A stretch of 64,000 nt of DNA from Muribaculaceae bacterium. GTDB lineage: Bacteria > Bacteroidota > Bacteroidia > Bacteroidales > Muribaculaceae. The position numbers were made by a program, and so were the translations under genes. The stretch spans positions 29,652 through 93,651 of the forward strand of contig JAEETL010000007.1 in assembly GCA_016290325.1 (NCBI GenBank), given 5' to 3'. Of the stretch, positions 25,620 to 34,378 are shown one piece after another (the first letter of the stretch is position 1; each line of letters begins with the position of its first letter). Below the pieces are notes generated by a model. The model worked only from the letters and a program-made list of their open reading frames with translations. It was not told the DNA's origin and made no database searches.

Positions 25620-26174
25620 CTAGATAGACTTGATGGGACGGCAAGGGTTACCGACAGCAACGGTGTTGGACGGAATGTCATGAGTGACAACCGATCCAGC
25701 ACCGATTGTTACATTATCACCTATCGTCACGCCCGCCAGGATAATCACTCCGCCACCAATCCACACGTTGTCGCCGATGGTCACCGCCCGGGCCCACTCC
25801 AGTCGCGCGTTGCGCTCAACAGGGTCAGTGCTGTGGCATGCGGTATATATGCCCACGTTAGGCCCCACGAAGCAGTCATCACCGATGGTCACTCGGGCTT
25901 CGTCAAGAACAGTGAAATTAAAGTTAGCAAAAAACCGCTTGCCCACGCTGATGTGCTGACCATAGTCGCAGTAGAACGGTTGGTTAATGAGGATATTGTC
26001 ATCACCCACATGCCCCAGCAGTCCTTTCAGCATCTCAAGGCGGCCCTTAGTATCGCTCGGCGAGAGCTGGTTATAGCGATGGATCACTTCTTTGGTCTCG
26101 TTCAGTTCCCTGAGCAGCTGCTCGTCGCGGGCATCATAGTATTCGCCCGACAGCATTTTCTCTTTCTCGGTCAT
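25620..26174 (-). CDS. maltose/galactoside-type sugar O-acetyltransferase (LbH fold)
   Basis: 184 residues from the ATG at 26174 (MTEKEKMLSGEYYDARDEQL, the family's Mac domain). The left-handed beta-helix of hexapeptide repeats follows (VTIGDNVWIGGGVIILAGVTIGDNVTIGAGS). The catalytic His is in TACHSTDP. Such enzymes acetylate sugar hydroxyls with acetyl-CoA; the real substrate is uncertain. A -7 box TAACTTTG (minus, 26193-26200) gives a short leader. It is unlikely to be the missing N-acetyltransferase of the dTDP-amino-sugar operon. Confidence 0.9.
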   Translation of the reverse strand: MTEKEKMLSGEYYDARDEQLLRELNETKEVIHRYNQLSPSDTKGRLEMLKGLLGHVGDDNILINQPFYCDYGQHISVGKRFFANFNFTVLDEARVTIGDDCFVGPNVGIYTACHSTDPVERNARLEWARAVTIGDNVWIGGGVIILAGVTIGDNVTIGAGSVVTHDIPSNTVAVGNPCRPIKSI

Positions 26175-26626
26175 GATGAATCTGTTTTTCCGCAAAGTTA
26201 CAAGAAATCTCCCGTTCAAGCCATCCCCCACCCGATTTTTCCATATCTACTCCAAATAAAAAGGCATATAGATCATAAAACAGGATATGTTTAGTTGTCC
26301 CATAGGCCAGTTAACAGGATGAATATAAAAGATCTAAAGGACCTTGGGATGATATAGCAATTCTATTGGTTATTCAACGAGATGATATAGGCATTATCGC
26401 GGACCTTTAAGTAAAAAAATAAATCAGCACTACCCTCCCGAGCCATGCTGACAATCTTGTTTAACCCTAAAAAACCTCCAAAAATTATGAGTTCGAAGAG
26501 TGATTTACAAATATCATGCCAAACTCAATTTCAAATCTCGCAAAAACTTTAAAAAAAACTAAATCCACCGAAATTAATAACAACGGCAGATTTAGCGATT
26601 ATGATTTGATATTGATTTCCAACACA
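26175..26626. other. intergenic region between acetyltransferase and fcl
   Basis: About 450 AT-rich bases. Apart from the acetyltransferase -7 box (26193-26200) I see no gene, strong hairpin or repeat. Confidence 0.6.
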
Positions 26627-27697
26627 TTAGTTGTCTAGGTACCAACGGTAGAGGGCGGGGACTCCGTCCTCGAGTTCCATAATGTGATGCCAGCCCAGGG
26701 TATGCAGGCGGCTCACGTCGGTGAGTTTGCGCAGGGTGCCGTCGGGCTTGGTGGTGTCCCATTCGATGATGCCCTGGTAACCCACGGTGGTCTTGACTAG
26801 TTCTGCGAGCTGACGGATGGTAACTTCCTTGCCGCTGCCGATGTTGATGTGACAGTTGCGCACCTCGTCACCCGTGCCGCGCACATCTTCCCAGTCGATG
26901 TGTTCCAGGCAATAGACGCTGGCGTCAGCCATATCCTCACTCCAAAGGAATTCCCTTATCGGGGCTCCACTGCCCCACAGCCTGAGTCTATCGGGCAAGA
27001 TGCCGTATTTTTCAAGTGTAGCTAATATCTGTTCCTCGATGGCATTTCCATTGACGTGCTCCACAGGGCGGCGGGCGAAATCCTCACGAATGCCTTCCAT
27101 GTCTCCCTCGTTGAGCAGCCGCGCCAGGTGCATCTTCCTGATCATGGCAGGCATAACGTGGCTAGTCTCAAGGTCGAAGTTGTCGCGCGGTCCGTACAGG
27201 TTAGTGGGCATGACAGCAATGAAGTTGGTGCCATATTGCAGGTTAAAGCTCTCGCACATCTTCAGGCCCGCAATCTTAGCGATGGCGTAGGGCTCGTTAG
27301 TGTATTCCAGCGGCGACATGAGCAAGGCGTTCTCGCCGATGGGCTGAGGTGCCTCACGCGGGTAAATGCAGGTACTCCCCAGGAACAGCAACTTCCCTAC
27401 CCCATGCCGCCAGCTCTCGCCAATGACATTCTGCTGGATGGCAAGGTTCTGGTAGATGAAATCGGCGCGATACTTTAAATTGGCCATGATGCCGCCCACA
27501 TGGGCAGCTGCCAGCACGACCACCTCGGGCTGCTCCTGATCAAAAAAACGCTTCACCGCAACAGCATCCATCAGGTCCAGTTCATGGTGTGTGCGCCCGA
27601 CGAGGTTGGTATATCCTTTTCGTTGCAGGGCGTTCCAGATGGCGCTACCCACAAGGCCACGATGGCCCGCAACGTATATTTTTGAGTCTTTTTCCAT
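26627..27697 (-). CDS. fcl: GDP-L-fucose synthase
   Basis: 356 residues of the extended SDR family. AGHRGLVGSAI is the NADP-binding glycine motif. FLGSTCIYP contains the catalytic Ser and Cys, and YAIAKIAGLKMCE holds the Tyr and Lys. It epimerises and reduces GDP-4-keto-6-deoxymannose to GDP-L-fucose. It lies 45 bases downstream of gmd, which makes its substrate, and is the last gene of the upxY-gmd-fcl unit. Confidence 0.95.
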   Translation of the reverse strand: MEKDSKIYVAGHRGLVGSAIWNALQRKGYTNLVGRTHHELDLMDAVAVKRFFDQEQPEVVVLAAAHVGGIMANLKYRADFIYQNLAIQQNVIGESWRHGVGKLLFLGSTCIYPREAPQPIGENALLMSPLEYTNEPYAIAKIAGLKMCESFNLQYGTNFIAVMPTNLYGPRDNFDLETSHVMPAMIRKMHLARLLNEGDMEGIREDFARRPVEHVNGNAIEEQILATLEKYGILPDRLRLWGSGAPIREFLWSEDMADASVYCLEHIDWEDVRGTGDEVRNCHINIGSGKEVTIRQLAELVKTTVGYQGIIEWDTTKPDGTLRKLTDVSRLHTLGWHHIMELEDGVPALYRWYLDN

Positions 27698-27742
27698 GAT
27701 AAATCAGATGTTACTGAAATAACGTATCTAAGAGGGCAACGA

Positions 27743-28825
27743 TTATTGTAGGTGGTAGATTTTCTTGATGTGTTGCAAGTCGTGCTCGACCATGATGCGG
27801 ACCAAGTCGTCAAACGACGTCTTGTGCGGGTTCCAGCCCAGCTTTTCTTTTGCTTTTGTGGGATTACCCAAGAGTTGGTCCACCTCGGCGGGACGGAAGT
27901 ATTTGGGATCCACCTCGACAAGCACCTTGCCCGTGGCTTTATCAATACCCTTCTCGTCAATGCCCTCGCCCTGCCACTCCAGCTCGATGCCAGCATAGTG
28001 GAACGCCAACGTGCAAAATTCCCTCACCGAGTGATATTCACCAGTGGCAATCACGAAGTCATCGGGCTCGGGCTGCTGCATGATGAGCCACATGCACTCC
28101 ACATAGTCACGGGCATAGCCCCAGTCACGCAAGGCATTGAGGTTGCCCAAGTATAGCTTATCCTGCAAGCCATGAACGATGCGGGCAGCGGCAACGGTGA
28201 TCTTACGCGTCACAAAAGTCTCGCCCCGGCGCTCGCTCTCATGGTTAAACAGAATACCGTTAGCACAGAACATGCCATAGCTCTCACGGTAGTTTTTCAT
28301 GATCCAGAACGAGTACAGCTTAGCACAGCCATAGGGGCTGCGGGGATAGAACGGGGTGGTCTCGCTCTGGGGCACCTCCTGCACCTTGCCATACAACTCG
28401 CTGGTGCTCGCCTGATAGATGCGCGTGATCTTTTCCAGACCGGCGATGCGCACCGCCTCGATGAGGCGCAACGTGCCAACGGCGTCGGTCTCAGCCGTAT
28501 ATTCGGGAACGTCAAACGACACTTTCACATGGCTTTGTGCCGCCAGGTTATATATTTCATCTGGCTTGATTTTCTCAATGATGCGGATGAGCGAACTGCT
28601 GTCGGTCATGTCGCCATAGTGCAGGTTGATAAGGCGCCGCTGCTTCATGTCGCGCACCCACTCGTCGAGGTATAGATGCTCAATGCGGCCTGTGTTAAAG
28701 CTGCTACTGCGGCGCAGGATGCCGTGGACCTCATAGCCCTTGTCCAACAGGAATTCTGCCAAATAGGAGCCGTCCTGGCCCGTAATGCCCGTGATGAGGG
28801 CGACTCGCTGGTTTTTATCGTTCAT
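27743..28825 (-). CDS. gmd: GDP-mannose 4,6-dehydratase
   Basis: 360 residues. [19 protein letters not shown] is the cofactor-binding motif. [14 protein letters not shown] gives the catalytic Thr/Ser-Glu pair, and [17 protein letters not shown] carries Tyr and Lys. It converts GDP-mannose to GDP-4-keto-6-deoxymannose for fcl. It starts 4 bases after the UpxY gene ends, so expression is probably tied to antitermination by UpxY. Confidence 0.96.
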   Translation of the reverse strand: MNDKNQRVALITGITGQDGSYLAEFLLDKGYEVHGILRRSSSFNTGRIEHLYLDEWVRDMKQRRLINLHYGDMTDSSSLIRIIEKIKPDEIYNLAAQSHVKVSFDVPEYTAETDAVGTLRLIEAVRIAGLEKITRIYQASTSELYGKVQEVPQSETTPFYPRSPYGCAKLYSFWIMKNYRESYGMFCANGILFNHESERRGETFVTRKITVAAARIVHGLQDKLYLGNLNALRDWGYARDYVECMWLIMQQPEPDDFVIATGEYHSVREFCTLAFHYAGIELEWQGEGIDEKGIDKATGKVLVEVDPKYFRPAEVDQLLGNPTKAKEKLGWNPHKTSFDDLVRIMVEHDLQHIKKIYHLQ

Positions 28826-28829
28826 TGTG

Positions 28830-29414
28830 TTATAATGCGTTATCTAGTGTTGGTTGTTCATCGTCAGGAAGTTTCTCAATCATCGACGGATGGACGTAGG
28901 TTGAAGCCACGGCCACGACACCCTGGATGTTGATGAGCACACGGCGATCGCCCTTCAAGCGCACAAAGATGCCCTCTGCGCCCTGAAAAGGCCCTCCAAT
29001 AATGCGCACTCGCTCACCCTTGGAAAAGTCACCGGGATCGGGAGTCAAATAAATGAGTTTTTCCTCATAGGTGCCTGCTACCCTGATAAAATTCTCCATC
29101 TCGCGGTTTGGCACCGTGATGGGCTTGTGTGTCTCACGGTTCATGATATAGCGGATGGGCAAGGCGGTCGTGCGCTTATACTCGGTCATCTCACTCGGCT
29201 TTAGCTTGATAAAGATGAGGTTATGGACGCTGGGCACAAGACGCTTGACCATCACACCATTACGTTCCTCGCGCCGGTATTGCATGGGCACAAAACACTC
29301 GATGCCACGAGCATCCAGGTCGTCCTTGACCTTAAGCTCACGGTTGTAGGTGACGCGGATGGCATACCACTGCGCAACTTCGGGTGCCTTTTTCTTGATG
29401 ACTCTCACTTCCAT
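28830..29414 (-). CDS. UpxY-family transcription antiterminator (NusG-like)
   Basis: 194 residues. The N-terminal NGN domain is [21 protein letters not shown], and the C-terminal KOW domain is [30 protein letters not shown]. UpxY proteins prevent early termination in the leader of their own polysaccharide operon. Here the operon holds only gmd and fcl, with no glycosyltransferases, which is unusually short. A TACCTTTG -7 box (minus, 29420-29427) sits right at the start codon, implying either a nearly leaderless mRNA or another promoter upstream. Confidence 0.9.
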   Translation of the reverse strand: MEVRVIKKKAPEVAQWYAIRVTYNRELKVKDDLDARGIECFVPMQYRREERNGVMVKRLVPSVHNLIFIKLKPSEMTEYKRTTALPIRYIMNRETHKPITVPNREMENFIRVAGTYEEKLIYLTPDPGDFSKGERVRIIGGPFQGAEGIFVRLKGDRRVLINIQGVVAVASTYVHPSMIEKLPDDEQPTLDNAL

Positions 29415-29508
29415 GAGTGCAAAGGTAGTGCAAAATTCCGATTAAGCGAGAACAATGAGGGTTTATTCTCATTGTCGAGTGTGAGGGATTTATCCAACCC
29501 GAATACAG

Positions 29509-29688
29509 TGGGGCTGTGTCATAATTTGTCTGCTGGAATTATAACCGCCCTTCGGGCGGGACATTAAAACAAATTTTGAATTAAAATTAGAACAAATAAA
29601 ATTTTTATTTAATTTTTTAAATAATTTGTTTAAATTTCTCGGCCATAGGCCGATATATGTAGCGACATTGCAATTATGACACAGTCTC
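29509..29688. mobile_element. MITE-like element with terminal inverted repeats
   Basis: CTGTGTCATAATT (29514-29526) is matched by its reverse complement AATTATGACACAG (29672-29684). The outer bases are also similar: GGGG on the left, and GAGA when the right end is read inward. The roughly 180-base interior has no reading frame but holds the two-hairpin repeat listed separately. The termini resemble those of Bacteroidetes insertion sequences, so a non-autonomous miniature element is likely. No clear target duplication is seen. Confidence 0.6.
29545..29653 (+). repeat. two-hairpin repeat, copy 1
   Basis: The left hairpin is CCGCCC-TTC-GGGCGG (29545-29559) and the right hairpin is TCGGCC-ATA-GGCCGA (29639-29653), separated by an AT-rich core. 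The reverse complement of 57097-57179 has the same order of hairpins and similar inner flanks (ATTAA, CAAATT, AATTTCTCGGCC). Confidence 0.7.
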
Positions 29689-29802
29689 ATTGTTGAGGTG
29701 GCACTTACCTAAGGCCACAGGTCAAAGGTAAGGAAAATTTCACAATCAAGTACAATTCAGGATAAATCCACGTTATTAATATAACTAACACCAAACTATC
29801 TC

Positions 29803-30354
29803 ATGGCAAAAGAAATCAAGAAATGGACCACGCTCGAGAGTCGCTACATCATCCAGCGACCCTGGCTCACCGCCCGTGTCGACAAAGTGCAACTACCCGA
29901 CGGGCGCATCAACCCCGAGCACTATGTGCTAGAGTACCCCGAGTGGGTCAACGTCATCGCGATCACCCGCGAGGGACTGTTTGTCATGGTGCGCCAGTAC
30001 CGTCATGCCATGGACGTGGTGCTCGATGAGCTGTGTGCCGGTGTGATGGAACAGGGCGAAACGCCCTTGCAGGCGGCCCAGCGCGAACTACTTGAGGAAA
30101 CGGGCTACGGTGGTGGTCAATGGCGCGAAATTATGACCGTGGGACAGAATCCCAGCATATGTGACAACATCACCCACTGCTACCTGGCCGAGGGCGTGGA
30201 ACGCGTCAGTGACCAACAACTCGATGCCGGTGAGGACATCGCCGTGCTGCTGCTCACGCGCGACGAGATTGAGGCGATGCTACGAGAGAACCGCCAGCTG
30301 CAGGCGCTCATGGCAGCACCCATGTGGCGCTATCTCGCCGAGCACCCAAGATAA
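29803..30354 (+). CDS. NUDIX hydrolase (ADP-ribose pyrophosphatase-like)
   Basis: 183 residues. The Nudix box is intact: GVMEQGETPLQAAQRELLEETGY. The preceding VIAITREGLFVMVRQYRH and the following GQNPSICDNITHCYLA fit the ADP-sugar pyrophosphatase group, although the diagnostic downstream residue is not certain. It would hydrolyse a nucleoside diphosphate linked to a sugar or similar group, using Mg2+. It is a single gene ending in a clear terminator. Confidence 0.88.
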   Translation: MAKEIKKWTTLESRYIIQRPWLTARVDKVQLPDGRINPEHYVLEYPEWVNVIAITREGLFVMVRQYRHAMDVVLDELCAGVMEQGETPLQAAQRELLEETGYGGGQWREIMTVGQNPSICDNITHCYLAEGVERVSDQQLDAGEDIAVLLLTRDEIEAMLRENRQLQALMAAPMWRYLAEHPR

Positions 30355-30360
30355 AACAAT

Positions 30361-30397
30361 TCGGAGCCCTCAAAACCGTTGAGAACTCCGATGTTTT
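30361..30397 (+). terminator. intrinsic terminator after the NUDIX gene
   Basis: CGGAG..CTCAA pairs with TTGAG..CTCCG (30362-30390), followed by TGTTTTTT. It lies between convergent genes. Confidence 0.8.
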
Positions 30398-31228
30398 TTA
30401 GCGAACCACCTTGGTAAAGACGGGAGCCTTGTCTTTCTCGACTAAGACATAGACTTTGATTTCACTGGCAGGAGGCATGTCGGGTTTGTTCTCGCGCGGC
30501 ATGTCCATCGCGGTAAACTCGTACTCGATGCCCTCGGCGATTGCGCGTGACGCAACGGTCTTAGCCTTGGCGTTAAGCATCGGATAGCCGTTAACGGCGG
30601 CATCAAAGATGGCTGCCTCCTCGGCACTCACGGGATGCTGCTCGGGGAAATCCTCGGGCAGGACATAAGCACCCTCTATAAACCCGCCAACCGTCAGGAA
30701 CTGCTCAACCTCCTCGGGAACAGCATCCATGCGAGCGGCACGCACGCCGTAACCGGGCAGAATCATGGCATTGGGCTCAGCCTTGGCCAAGTCCTTCACA
30801 CTCGACTCCAATCCACCGCTACCGAAGGTGCAGAACGGCACCACTTTCTTGTCGCTCAAATCCACTTTCTCCAACAAGGAGGCAATGGGGGGAGCATAAG
30901 TGCCAAACCAAATGGGATAGCCGATGAAAATCCAGTCATAATCGGCGACATTTGACTTCAAGGGCTTGATCTCGGGCAGGATGCCCTTCTCGCGGTCGGC
31001 TTTGCAGCGGTCAATCGTAGCCTGGAACGCGGTGTCATAGGGCTCTTCGAGCGTGATTTCCTCAATGTCGGCATTGAGGCGCGTGGCGATTTCCTGAGCC
31101 ACGGTCTTGGTGTTCGATGTCTGGGAGTAATACAATACCAGCACCTTGGGCGTCTCTTTCTTTTGAGTGCACGAAACGACCACCATCAAAGCAACTGCAG
31201 CGAGCACGATAAATTTCAAAAATTTCAT
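30398..31228 (-). CDS. flavodoxin-family lipoprotein
   Basis: 276 residues from the ATG at 31228; a TTG five codons up is less likely. The signal peptide ends in a lipobox (VVSC). A flavodoxin fold follows, with the FMN-phosphate loop YYSQTSNTKTVAQ, the IFIGYPIWFGTYAPP segment and FCTFGSGGLESS. Exported flavodoxins with a lipid anchor occur in Bacteroidetes; the redox partner is unknown. How FMN is loaded on an exported protein is an open point. Confidence 0.85.
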   Translation of the reverse strand: MKFLKFIVLAAVALMVVVSCTQKKETPKVLVLYYSQTSNTKTVAQEIATRLNADIEEITLEEPYDTAFQATIDRCKADREKGILPEIKPLKSNVADYDWIFIGYPIWFGTYAPPIASLLEKVDLSDKKVVPFCTFGSGGLESSVKDLAKAEPNAMILPGYGVRAARMDAVPEEVEQFLTVGGFIEGAYVLPEDFPEQHPVSAEEAAIFDAAVNGYPMLNAKAKTVASRAIAEGIEYEFTAMDMPRENKPDMPPASEIKVYVLVEKDKAPVFTKVVR

Positions 31229-31275
31229 AAAGTTGGGATTCAATATAATGGTTAATGATTAAAGTAGATTTCTTT

Positions 31276-32202
31276 TTACTGGTTCGGTGCCGCCCAGAAG
31301 CGGGCCGCATCGGTCGTGACAATGTCCAAGGAATCTTTGCTAAACGGTTCAAAATGCTCGGGAACAATCACGATATCCCCTCTCCCGAAATCCTTATTAT
31401 CTGTATGATCGCGGTCTTCCTGATAGAAATGCAAGGTTTCCCAGCATGAGAACCAGTAGGTGTTCTTGGCCATGTAGCAATAGTAATAGTCGTGCCTGGT
31501 CGTCCCTTTCTCGAAGCCTGGATACATCACCATCTGCTCGCCGGCGGCATACTTCTCGCGCATCTCCAACAGGCTGAGTGGAGTGCCTTCTTTATCGGTA
31601 CAATAATGGCCGTCCATATCCGAGTCAATGAAAGCCCATTTGCCCAAATCAGGGAGCCACACCTCATTCACTACATGGCAGTCCTCGTCGTCCTTGTCTT
31701 GGGGCAGACAGGTCACATATCTTGCCGTCAATCCAGCGGCTTGCATCAACTCATAATTGAGGATGGCGTGCATGCGACAGTTAAAGCCAGGATTCACTTC
31801 CTGTGAATATTTCCACAGGTCAATAGCATTGGGATGTTCAGGACGATTATAGGGTTGGTCGTGAGGAATATTGGTAGCCACAAATTTAGAGATGGCCAGC
31901 GCCTTTTCCCAAGTCGTGGCATCAGGGCCATAAAGCGTATCCAGCTTGAAGTAGTTCATGATCTCCTGGGCACGTGCCGAGTCACTGACTGCAGAAAACT
32001 GATACTGCACAGTATCGGCCTTGAACGATGACTGCTTAAGCAATTCAATCTTATCGGCCTCAGAAGTCACAACCTCATTCTCCACAATGTTGAAATAATA
32101 ACTTGGGGTGGTCATCAAATAACAAAACGCAATCGTCGCCAGCAATCCGATTACGGCAAAAATACCCACAATTGTGCGAAAAAAATACTTCCAAAATTTC
32201 AT
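31276..32202 (-). CDS. membrane-anchored transglutaminase-like protein
   Basis: 308 residues. One N-terminal membrane helix (GIFAVIGLLATIAFCYLM) precedes a periplasmic transglutaminase-like domain. The Cys-His-Asp triad is visible as GFNCRMHAIL, DCHVVNEVWL and WAFIDSDMDGHY. Members act as peptidases or cross-linking enzymes; the substrate is unknown. It is followed by the flavodoxin lipoprotein gene about 47 bases on, so both may be one envelope-related transcript. Confidence 0.85.
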   Translation of the reverse strand: MKFWKYFFRTIVGIFAVIGLLATIAFCYLMTTPSYYFNIVENEVVTSEADKIELLKQSSFKADTVQYQFSAVSDSARAQEIMNYFKLDTLYGPDATTWEKALAISKFVATNIPHDQPYNRPEHPNAIDLWKYSQEVNPGFNCRMHAILNYELMQAAGLTARYVTCLPQDKDDEDCHVVNEVWLPDLGKWAFIDSDMDGHYCTDKEGTPLSLLEMREKYAAGEQMVMYPGFEKGTTRHDYYYCYMAKNTYWFSCWETLHFYQEDRDHTDNKDFGRGDIVIVPEHFEPFSKDSLDIVTTDAARFWAAPNQ

Positions 32203-32247
32203 ACAATAAAAAGCTTATTGTTATTGTGATTGTTCTATAATCGATCA

Positions 32248-32973
32248 TTACAATAGCTTGCCGTGGTCGTTGTAGCTGTAGTAGCGGTCACCGCGGCACA
32301 CGATCAAGTGGTCAACCAGCTGGATGTCCATGACTTTGCAGGCTTGGTGGACACGCTCGGTCAGGCGGTCATCCTGCATGCTGGGCTTGGGGTTGTCGCT
32401 GGGATGGTTATGGGCGAGGATGATGCCCGATGACAGGCGCTCGATGGCGGGCCGCATAATCATCTTGATGTCGGCGACGGTCATCGCCGTGCCGCCGCTG
32501 CTCACCCTCACGCATTCCTCGACCTGCTTGGCATGGTTGAGCAAAATGACCAGCATCTCCTCGTGGTCAAGGTGCTCCATGCGCGAGCGCAGGTACTGGT
32601 AGGCGTCCTCGCTGCTCGTGATTTTGAAGCGCTCCTGGAATTCCTCCTGCTGGTAGCGGCGCGCCAGTTCCAGCGCGGCAAGGATCTCAATGGCCTTGAC
32701 CTCGCCGATGCCGTGGTAGTTCTTCACCAAGTTGTTGATGCCCTTGCGGGCAATTTGGTAAAGTTTGCCCTCGTTATCGCGCAGGATGCGCTGGCACAAG
32801 TCGACCACCGACTCGCCCGGCGTGCCCACCCTCAGCAGGATGGCCAGCAGCTCAGCAGTGGACAAGCTGGCGAAGCCGTGCTTCTTGGCTTTCTCACGCG
32901 GGCGGTCTTCCTCAGGGATCGTGTCCTTGATATTGCGCGACACAACTGGCTTGCTATTATCTTTCTCCTCCAT
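32248..32973 (-). CDS. radC: RadC/JAB-domain protein
   Basis: 241 residues. The N-terminal helix-hairpin-helix part (LSTAELLAILLRVGTPGESV, GIGEVKAIEILAALELARR) is followed by an MPN+/JAMM domain with the metal motif HNHPSDNPKPS plus a downstream Asp, and the upstream Glu in HEEMLVILLNH. RadC was once tied to DNA repair, but its real function is unsettled. It is a full-length chromosomal copy rather than the short mobile-element type. Confidence 0.92.
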   Translation of the reverse strand: MEEKDNSKPVVSRNIKDTIPEEDRPREKAKKHGFASLSTAELLAILLRVGTPGESVVDLCQRILRDNEGKLYQIARKGINNLVKNYHGIGEVKAIEILAALELARRYQQEEFQERFKITSSEDAYQYLRSRMEHLDHEEMLVILLNHAKQVEECVRVSSGGTAMTVADIKMIMRPAIERLSSGIILAHNHPSDNPKPSMQDDRLTERVHQACKVMDIQLVDHLIVCRGDRYYSYNDHGKLL

Positions 32974-32984
32974 TGTCGATGTGA

Positions 32985-33065
32985 CGGATATAACAGTTGG
33001 GACGGATATAACGGGTCATTCCTAAAGCCTAAAGCCTAAAGCCTAACACCTAAAACCTAAAGCCT
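32985..33065. repeat. short tandem repeats upstream of radC
   Basis: GGACGGATATAAC occurs twice (about 32979-33012). CCTAAAG heptamers then repeat about six times with small changes up to 33065, just touching the end of the GT2 gene. No function is apparent. Confidence 0.6.
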
Positions 33066-34059
33066 ACTTCCCTTTGCGCATCGCTACCTCCTCGTTAATA
33101 TCACGGCCGTGCCCCAACAGGATTTTCCACACATAGGCCCTGATGAAGCCCCAGCCGTAGCTGCACAACTGGGTGAAACTCGTTGCTACAGCCAGGCAGG
33201 CAATTTTCAGGTTTCGGGTCTCGATCAGTGCAGCTACCCACAACATAGCGGCATAGAGCAGGATGGGCAGCAGGAACCACCACTTCCACAACGACAGCAA
33301 CAACAGCAATGCGCAACCGATGGTAAATACGGCGGGCAGGCAATGCACGGCCTTGAGGCTGTCAGGATAGAGCAGTTTCAAGGTGATGCGCGACATGCCG
33401 AAGACGTAGGTCTGGCGCGCAAACTTCTGGAGGCTCGTGCGGCGCTTGTGATAAACAAACGCGGGACGGATGAGGCGGATGTCATATCCCGCCTGGCGCA
33501 CGCGCGTACTCATGTCGATGTCCTCACTGAACATCTCGCGGAAACCTCCCACTTTCTCATACACTTCTCTTGAGTAGCCCATGTTGAACGAGCGGGGCAC
33601 GAATTTCTCCATCTGCACCTTGCCGCCACGGATGCCACCCGTGGTCAGGAAAGAAGTCATCGAGAAAGAGATGGCCTTCTGCACATCGGTAAAATCATCG
33701 CTCGCCGCATCGGGACCGCCAAAACACGGCACGAACTCCCGCGCCAGTTCACGGCCCAACGTCTTGAAATAATCGGGCGGAATCACACAGTCGCTGTCAA
33801 AAAACACGAAATACTGCCCCGTAGCGTGCTCCAGACCATAGTTGCGGGCAATGGAGCGCCCCTCGTTAGCTTTATAAAAGTAGCGCAGGTCCAACTCGCT
33901 GCTATACCTCAATGCGATATCCTCGCACGGGTCGGTCGAGCCGTCCTCCACTAGAATGATTTCAAAATCCTTGTCGGTCTGTTGCGTCAGGCTGCGCAGC
34001 AGGTCCTCTACCTCGTCACGACGGTTATACACCGGTACTATCACTGAAAAATAAGGCAT
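33064..34059 (-). CDS. family 2 glycosyltransferase with C-terminal membrane helices
   Basis: 331 residues. The GT-A fold opens YFSVIVPVYNRRDEVEDLL, with EIILVEDGSTD as the first nucleotide-binding aspartate. FFDSDCVIPPDYF is the DxD-like motif and SEDIDMSTRVRQAGYDI the ED acceptor motif. Two to three hydrophobic segments lie after residue 235. It would move a sugar to a lipid-linked or glycan acceptor at the inner membrane; specificity is unknown. A full promoter is at 34088-34119. Confidence 0.88.
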   Translation of the reverse strand: MPYFSVIVPVYNRRDEVEDLLRSLTQQTDKDFEIILVEDGSTDPCEDIALRYSSELDLRYFYKANEGRSIARNYGLEHATGQYFVFFDSDCVIPPDYFKTLGRELAREFVPCFGGPDAASDDFTDVQKAISFSMTSFLTTGGIRGGKVQMEKFVPRSFNMGYSREVYEKVGGFREMFSEDIDMSTRVRQAGYDIRLIRPAFVYHKRRTSLQKFARQTYVFGMSRITLKLLYPDSLKAVHCLPAVFTIGCALLLLLSLWKWWFLLPILLYAAMLWVAALIETRNLKIACLAVATSFTQLCSYGWGFIRAYVWKILLGHGRDINEEVAMRKGK

Positions 34060-34378
34060 TTCAATTCTGACTTTTGCAATTACCCCACAAAATTAGTGCA
34101 AGTCGAAAATAATGGCAAAAAAAAGAGAAAAAAACTGCCTGCATTTTTTCTCATGAGGTTGCCATTGTTGAGGCGCAGCCTAATTCAACATTAGTGCAAG
34201 TCGAGTGGAATGCCAAATTTATCCAAAATTACAATTTTTGCCACGTTAAGACCCTGAAACGACCCAAAAACTATCATCAATCAGTAAAAAACCATCTATC
34301 AATGACGGTAACATTATTTTTCTTGTTATTTTTGCAAATGTCTTAACCTAATTATTTAAAACTAAAAACGATACAACG
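34060..34378. other. divergent intergenic region with a 15-base direct repeat
   Basis: Besides the GT2 promoter (34088-34119) and a plus-strand TATTTTTG box (34327-34334) for the LRR gene, ATTAGTGCAAGTCGA occurs twice (34092-34106 and 34190-34204). The first copy overlaps the GT2 -7 box. Confidence 0.6.
34088..34119 (-). promoter_or_regulatory. promoter of the GT2 gene
   Basis: On the minus strand TTTG (34116-34119), a 20-base spacer and TAATTTTG (34088-34095). Confidence 0.72.

Noticed and set aside
33020..33065. CRISPR-like array
   Set aside because: The units are 7-base direct repeats without spacers, and no cas genes are present.
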